From Pseudomonas sp. Tri1 (GTDB taxonomy: Bacteria; Pseudomonadota; Gammaproteobacteria; Pseudomonadales; Pseudomonadaceae): a stretch of DNA of 64,000 nt. The notes under the pieces are model-generated. The model ran no database searches, was not told where the DNA came from, and was given only the letters and a program-made list of their open reading frames with translations. The stretch is taken from the NCBI RefSeq assembly GCF_017968885.1, contig NZ_CP072913.1:5000501-5064500 (forward strand), written 5' to 3'. The position numbers and the translations under genes are program-made. Positions within the stretch are counted from its first letter, which is position 1. Every line of letters begins with the position of its first letter. Shown here one piece after another: positions 61,005-64,000 of the stretch.

Positions 61005-61676
61005 AAATTTTGGATACAGGCACCCACCCCAGATTGTTTGCACATGACAGTACGGTGACAAGCAGCCTGGCGAGTGTGCACAAGTAACACCCGAACTGGT
61101 TATAACGCTGGGATTTTTTGGCGCATACGGGGGTAAAAACCTGGGGATAACCCCCTGTGCGGCTGTTCTCTTGGCTGGCCGGCATCAGGGCTGCGCCCTA
61201 TTTGAATATTTTTTAACCAGCGCCCTTCCCTTCCCGGGTTCGATCCGTTACTATCCGCGGCGTTAGTACCAAGCTGAAAGTCAATTCCGGGTCGAACACA
61301 TCTCCGCGGTCAGCCTTCCCTCAAGAGAAGCCCTCACCGATAAAAAGAGACCGACCCCCTCGATGGTTTCCAGGTAACCCTTGCACCAACACAGCCTTTG
61401 ACCCAATGCAAAGGGTGTTGCCAAGCTCACTACTCTGACCGAACCAACCTGCAGATTGATCAGGATCTTCACCCCGGGCCCAGAACCTTTGCCCTTGATG
61501 TGTTGCCTGCCCTCCTAAGTACCTACCTGCCAGCCCAAGCGCGCACTTTATATAGCGCTCAAACTGGCTGCTTTGTTCCAGTCGGGTTCTTCGTTCGACC
61601 AATGGTGGTCGACGTTACTGGAACGTTTTAACGTTGCACGGTTCTTAACCGTGTCATTTGTAGGAACACCCATAAC
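61005..61676 (+). other. Non-coding leader region before the 74-residue protein
   Basis: No ORF here looks real. The region has several short self-complementary stretches, among them a perfect 7-base hairpin CACGGTT-ctt-AACCGTG at 61637-61653, 24 bases before the next start. It may hold a long 5' untranslated leader or a small RNA gene; I cannot place a promoter with confidence. Confidence 0.35.
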
Positions 61677-61901
61677 ATGTCTACTCAAATCCATACCCAA
61701 GATGCTATCCGCACCCTGACCAACGCTTTTGCTCCGATGAACTGCCTGATCATGGCCGCTCGCAAAGGCTGCTTCAGCTTCACCCTGGTCAACGAACACG
61801 GCATCGCACGTCACAGCGAACGCCTGTACCCCGATCAGTACTCCAGCGCCGAACCGCTGCAGGCCGTGATCGAGCGTACCCGTCAGGCACTGGTTGCCTG
61901 A
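61677..61901 (+). CDS. Conserved small protein of unknown function
   Basis: A 74-residue soluble protein (start MSTQIHTQDAIRTLTNAF) with a compact alpha-beta pattern and two cysteines (residues 23 and 32). Third-position G/C bias and strong codon adaptation (almost only preferred codons) suggest high expression. TAGGA lies about 12 bases before the ATG. A clear terminator follows. I recognise no domain. The preceding 780-base gap suggests leader-based control. Confidence 0.75.
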   Translation: MSTQIHTQDAIRTLTNAFAPMNCLIMAARKGCFSFTLVNEHGIARHSERLYPDQYSSAEPLQAVIERTRQALVA

Positions 61902-61928
61902 CACGCCGCGAAGGCTGCAACCCCAAAG

Positions 61929-61954
61929 GCCCCGCCGAAAAAGCGGGGCTTTTT
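61929..61954 (+). terminator. Rho-independent terminator
   Basis: gccccgc-cgaaaaa-gcggggc is followed by TTTTT, 28 bases after the stop of the small protein gene. Confidence 0.92.
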
Positions 61955-62176
61955 ATTGCCTGGGATTTATCAATCAAGCGTAACGGCTTAAGCACCGGGG
62001 GATATAACAGTTATAACCGTTCGCTGAAGATGTTTTAAAAACAGTCCTTTACAGCGGGAATATGACACTACACTTCAAGTCAAGCGGCATGAACCGCTTA
62101 CGGCGGGGCCTGAACCGATCCACAGCTGCCAAGCCCACACCTTTCAGGCCCGCCCCTCTCACGCTTCGAGGGTTTT

Positions 62177-62659
62177 ATGGGTATCGCTGCCAGCGAACTG
62201 TGTCGATATGTGATCCGCCCGACGCTCCTTTACCTGGAGTGTCACAGCACAACGGCGGAATCCTTGCTGCTGGGCATTGCCGCCAGCCAGTCGGCTTTGG
62301 GTTCGGCCCTGCATGACCGTCGCGGCCATGGCCTTTATCGAATTCCCGAGCCCCGCCACCAGGCGCTTTGGGACCACTACCTGGCGCTGGATCCGGAACG
62401 GGCCAGCCTGGTGCGCGGCCTGGCCAGCCAGCACGCCTTTCTCAGCGGGCCGCACCTGGAGTTGACCGTCAACCTGCGCTACGCCACGGCCATTGCCTGG
62501 CTGCTGGTGGAAGAACAAAACACCCCGCTTCCCGAAGCCGACGATCTGCTGGGCATGGCCCGGATCTGGCGTCAGACGTTTCACCCTCAAGGGCGCTTGC
62601 GCGATTTTACCTACGCCTGGCAAAACTGTGTTTCACCGTTGAATCAGGTCGCTTGCTGA
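62177..62659 (+). CDS. Conserved hypothetical protein
   Basis: A 160-residue mainly helical soluble protein. Conserved-looking segments include LLLGIAASQSALGSALHDRRGHGLYRI, given in part as ASQSALGSALHDRRGHGLY, which fits a lysozyme-like or muramidase-type helix turn seen in P2-like phage and putative peptidoglycan proteins, but the match is weak. ATG 62177 follows GAGGG. It has no signal peptide. It lies 144 bases before the FadL-type porin gene. Function unknown. Confidence 0.7.
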   Translation: MGIAASELCRYVIRPTLLYLECHSTTAESLLLGIAASQSALGSALHDRRGHGLYRIPEPRHQALWDHYLALDPERASLVRGLASQHAFLSGPHLELTVNLRYATAIAWLLVEEQNTPLPEADDLLGMARIWRQTFHPQGRLRDFTYAWQNCVSPLNQVAC

Positions 62660-62803
62660 CAGGAAATTTGGAAACTTCCTACAACGGCCGCGAATTTGGT
62701 CAGATTGTCCTACAAAACCGCTCTAAATCGAGCAAATCAGGCTATAGCGCTTGAACGAAAATGTTGGTAGTTTTCGCCTCGGTGATCATCAGGAGTTCTA
62801 ACA

Positions 62804-64000
62804 ATGAAAAAAATCATGCTCAAAACCACCCTTGGACTTGCCGTGACCTTGGCATCCAGCCAACTTTTCGCCAGTGGCTTTGCCTTGAACGAACAAAGCA
62901 TCAGTGGCATGGGCACTGGTTTCGCGGGTCGCTCTTCCGCTGCCGACGACGCAAGCACTGTATTTGGCAACCCTGCCGGTATGTCGCGCCTCAAGCGCCA
63001 GCAAGTGACCGGTGGCTTCGCCGCCATTGACGCCTCCACCGACATCAACGATGCCAGCGGCTCCCAGTCCGGTACCAACAAGGGCGACATGGTCCCGCTC
63101 ACCGGTGTGCCGATGGGCTATTACGTCAAGCCTATCGATGATCAATGGGCTTTCGGCCTGGGTGTCTACGCACCGTTCGGCCTGATCACCGACTACGAAA
63201 ACAGCTTCCAGGGCCGTAACTTCGGCAGCAAGAGCGTAGTGAAAGTCGTGACCTTCCAGCCAACCGTCAGCTACGCCTTCAATGACAAGGTGTCGATTGG
63301 TTTCGGGCCGACTATCAACCGGATTTCCGGGTCGTTGGAATCGGCGCTGACCACTCCGTTTTCGCCTAACGACGGCAATGTGCAGATCAAGGGCGACGAC
63401 ATTGGCTACGGCTATAACATCGGTCTTTTGGTCCAGGCGACCGACACCACTCGAGTTGGTCTGACCTATCACTCCAAGGTCAAGTACAAGCTTGAAGGCC
63501 ACACCGAAGTGGACGCAGGTGCTGGTACGCCCGGGTTCTTGCTGAGCGACGGACGATACGACGCTTCTCTGGACATCACGACGCCTGAGTCGGTGGACTT
63601 TTCGGTCACCCAGCAAATCAATGATGCCTGGACCGTCTACGCCGGCAGCACCTGGACCCGCTGGAGCCGCCTGAAAGACATCACCGTGAACAACGACGTA
63701 ACAGGCGGCGGCGCCCTGAACCCGACCCTTTTCGGCACCATCACCGAAGAACAGAACTGGCACGACACCTGGGCCTACGCCATCGGTACCTCCTACCAGT
63801 TGAACAAGCAATGGGTACTGCGTACCGGCCTGTCCTTCGACCAGTCGCCTACCAACAACACCGACCGCTCGCCTCGCATCCCAACCGGCGACCGGACCAT
63901 CTTCAGCCTGGGTGCCGGCTGGAGCCCGACCGAAGACCTGACCATCGACGTGGCTTATTCCTACCTCAAGGAAGAGAAAGTCAGCGTCAACCGCAGCAAC
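62804..64000 (+). CDS. FadL/OmpP1/TodX outer-membrane transport protein (partial)
   Basis: The first 399 residues of a long-chain fatty acid or hydrophobic-compound channel; the gene runs off the window end without a stop, and about 20-30 residues are missing. A signal peptide ends after LFA (residue about 23), followed by the family hallmark SGFALNEQSISGMGTGFAG, the N-terminal hatch, then VFGNPAGMSRL and YVKPIDDQWAFGLGVYAPFG. The remaining sequence alternates as beta strands. CAGGAG precedes ATG 62804. Substrate may be fatty acids or aromatics. Confidence 0.93.
   Translation, partial: MKKIMLKTTLGLAVTLASSQLFASGFALNEQSISGMGTGFAGRSSAADDASTVFGNPAGMSRLKRQQVTGGFAAIDASTDINDASGSQSGTNKGDMVPLTGVPMGYYVKPIDDQWAFGLGVYAPFGLITDYENSFQGRNFGSKSVVKVVTFQPTVSYAFNDKVSIGFGPTINRISGSLESALTTPFSPNDGNVQIKGDDIGYGYNIGLLVQATDTTRVGLTYHSKVKYKLEGHTEVDAGAGTPGFLLSDGRYDASLDITTPESVDFSVTQQINDAWTVYAGSTWTRWSRLKDITVNNDVTGGGALNPTLFGTITEEQNWHDTWAYAIGTSYQLNKQWVLRTGLSFDQSPTNNTDRSPRIPTGDRTIFSLGAGWSPTEDLTIDVAYSYLKEEKVSVNRSN

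Overview
The window is chromosomal DNA from a fluorescens-group Pseudomonas or a close relative. The evidence is the high G+C with strong third-position G/C bias, a block in the same order as the P. aeruginosa PA3241-PA3271 region (patatin, lpxL, minCDE, rluA-type synthase, M18 aminopeptidase, GntR/ABC cluster, prc, EAL protein, FKBP, rdgC, SSS-type sensor kinase; order recalled, not searched), and many copies of the tgtgggagcgagc...gctcgctcccaca interspersed palindrome (REP/REPIN) typical of this group.

Region 1 (1-14.5 kb) is a purine catabolism locus: an NCS2 purine permease, then uraH, puuE, uraD, allantoicase, ureidoglycolate lyase and the membrane-bound urate oxidase PuuD, ending with a Tsx/OmpK-like outer-membrane channel. 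Together these would take up purines and convert urate through 5-hydroxyisourate, OHCU, allantoin, allantoate and ureidoglycolate to glyoxylate and urea. A palindrome, TTGTATACAA, lies in front of the permease and puuE, and a one-mismatch version lies in front of uraH, so a common repressor is likely. Between permease/LysE and uraH sit two large genes that do not belong to the pathway: a 1241-residue RTX-repeat, pore-former-like protein and a 526-residue effector-like protein.

Region 2 (14.7-35 kb) is mostly core: patatin phospholipase and lipid A acyltransferase, divergent minCDE, an RluA-type pseudouridine synthase, an M18 aminopeptidase, and a seven-gene unit (HutC-type GntR regulator, binding protein, cytoplasmic alkaline-phosphatase-superfamily enzyme, two permeases, ATPase, HAD phosphatase) that looks like an uptake-and-hydrolysis system for an organophosphorus compound. 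It is followed by a DUF2182/DUF1326 pair, a quinone oxidoreductase, the periplasmic protease Prc and an EAL-CBS-GGDEF protein.

Region 3 (35-43.2 kb) holds an Rhs polymorphic toxin with an A+T-rich toxin tip and adjacent immunity gene, a SEL1/unknown/XRE three-gene operon, a YkvA-like protein and an FKBP lipoprotein.

Region 4 (43.4-64 kb) has a membrane-anchored di-haem protein paired with a catalase-family protein, a tandemly duplicated tRNA-Asp/tRNA-Val unit, rdgC, a BASS symporter, a guanidine-II (mini-ykkC) riboswitch in front of a SugE/Gdx guanidinium exporter, an MFS-LPLAT fusion, a TDT transporter, a cupin, a divergent MFS/TetR pair with a perfect inverted-repeat operator, a large SSS sensor kinase (MxtR/CrbS type), RmuC, small conserved proteins and the 5' part of a FadL-type porin cut by the window end.

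The least explained items are two dispersed copies of a DnaA-box-plus-AT-tract element (42.18-42.31 and 60.87-61.00 kb), the toxin-like pair inside the purine locus, the Rhs toxin tip, the di-haem/catalase pair, and the long non-coding leader at 61.0-61.68 kb. I see no CRISPR array, insertion sequence, prophage or rRNA.
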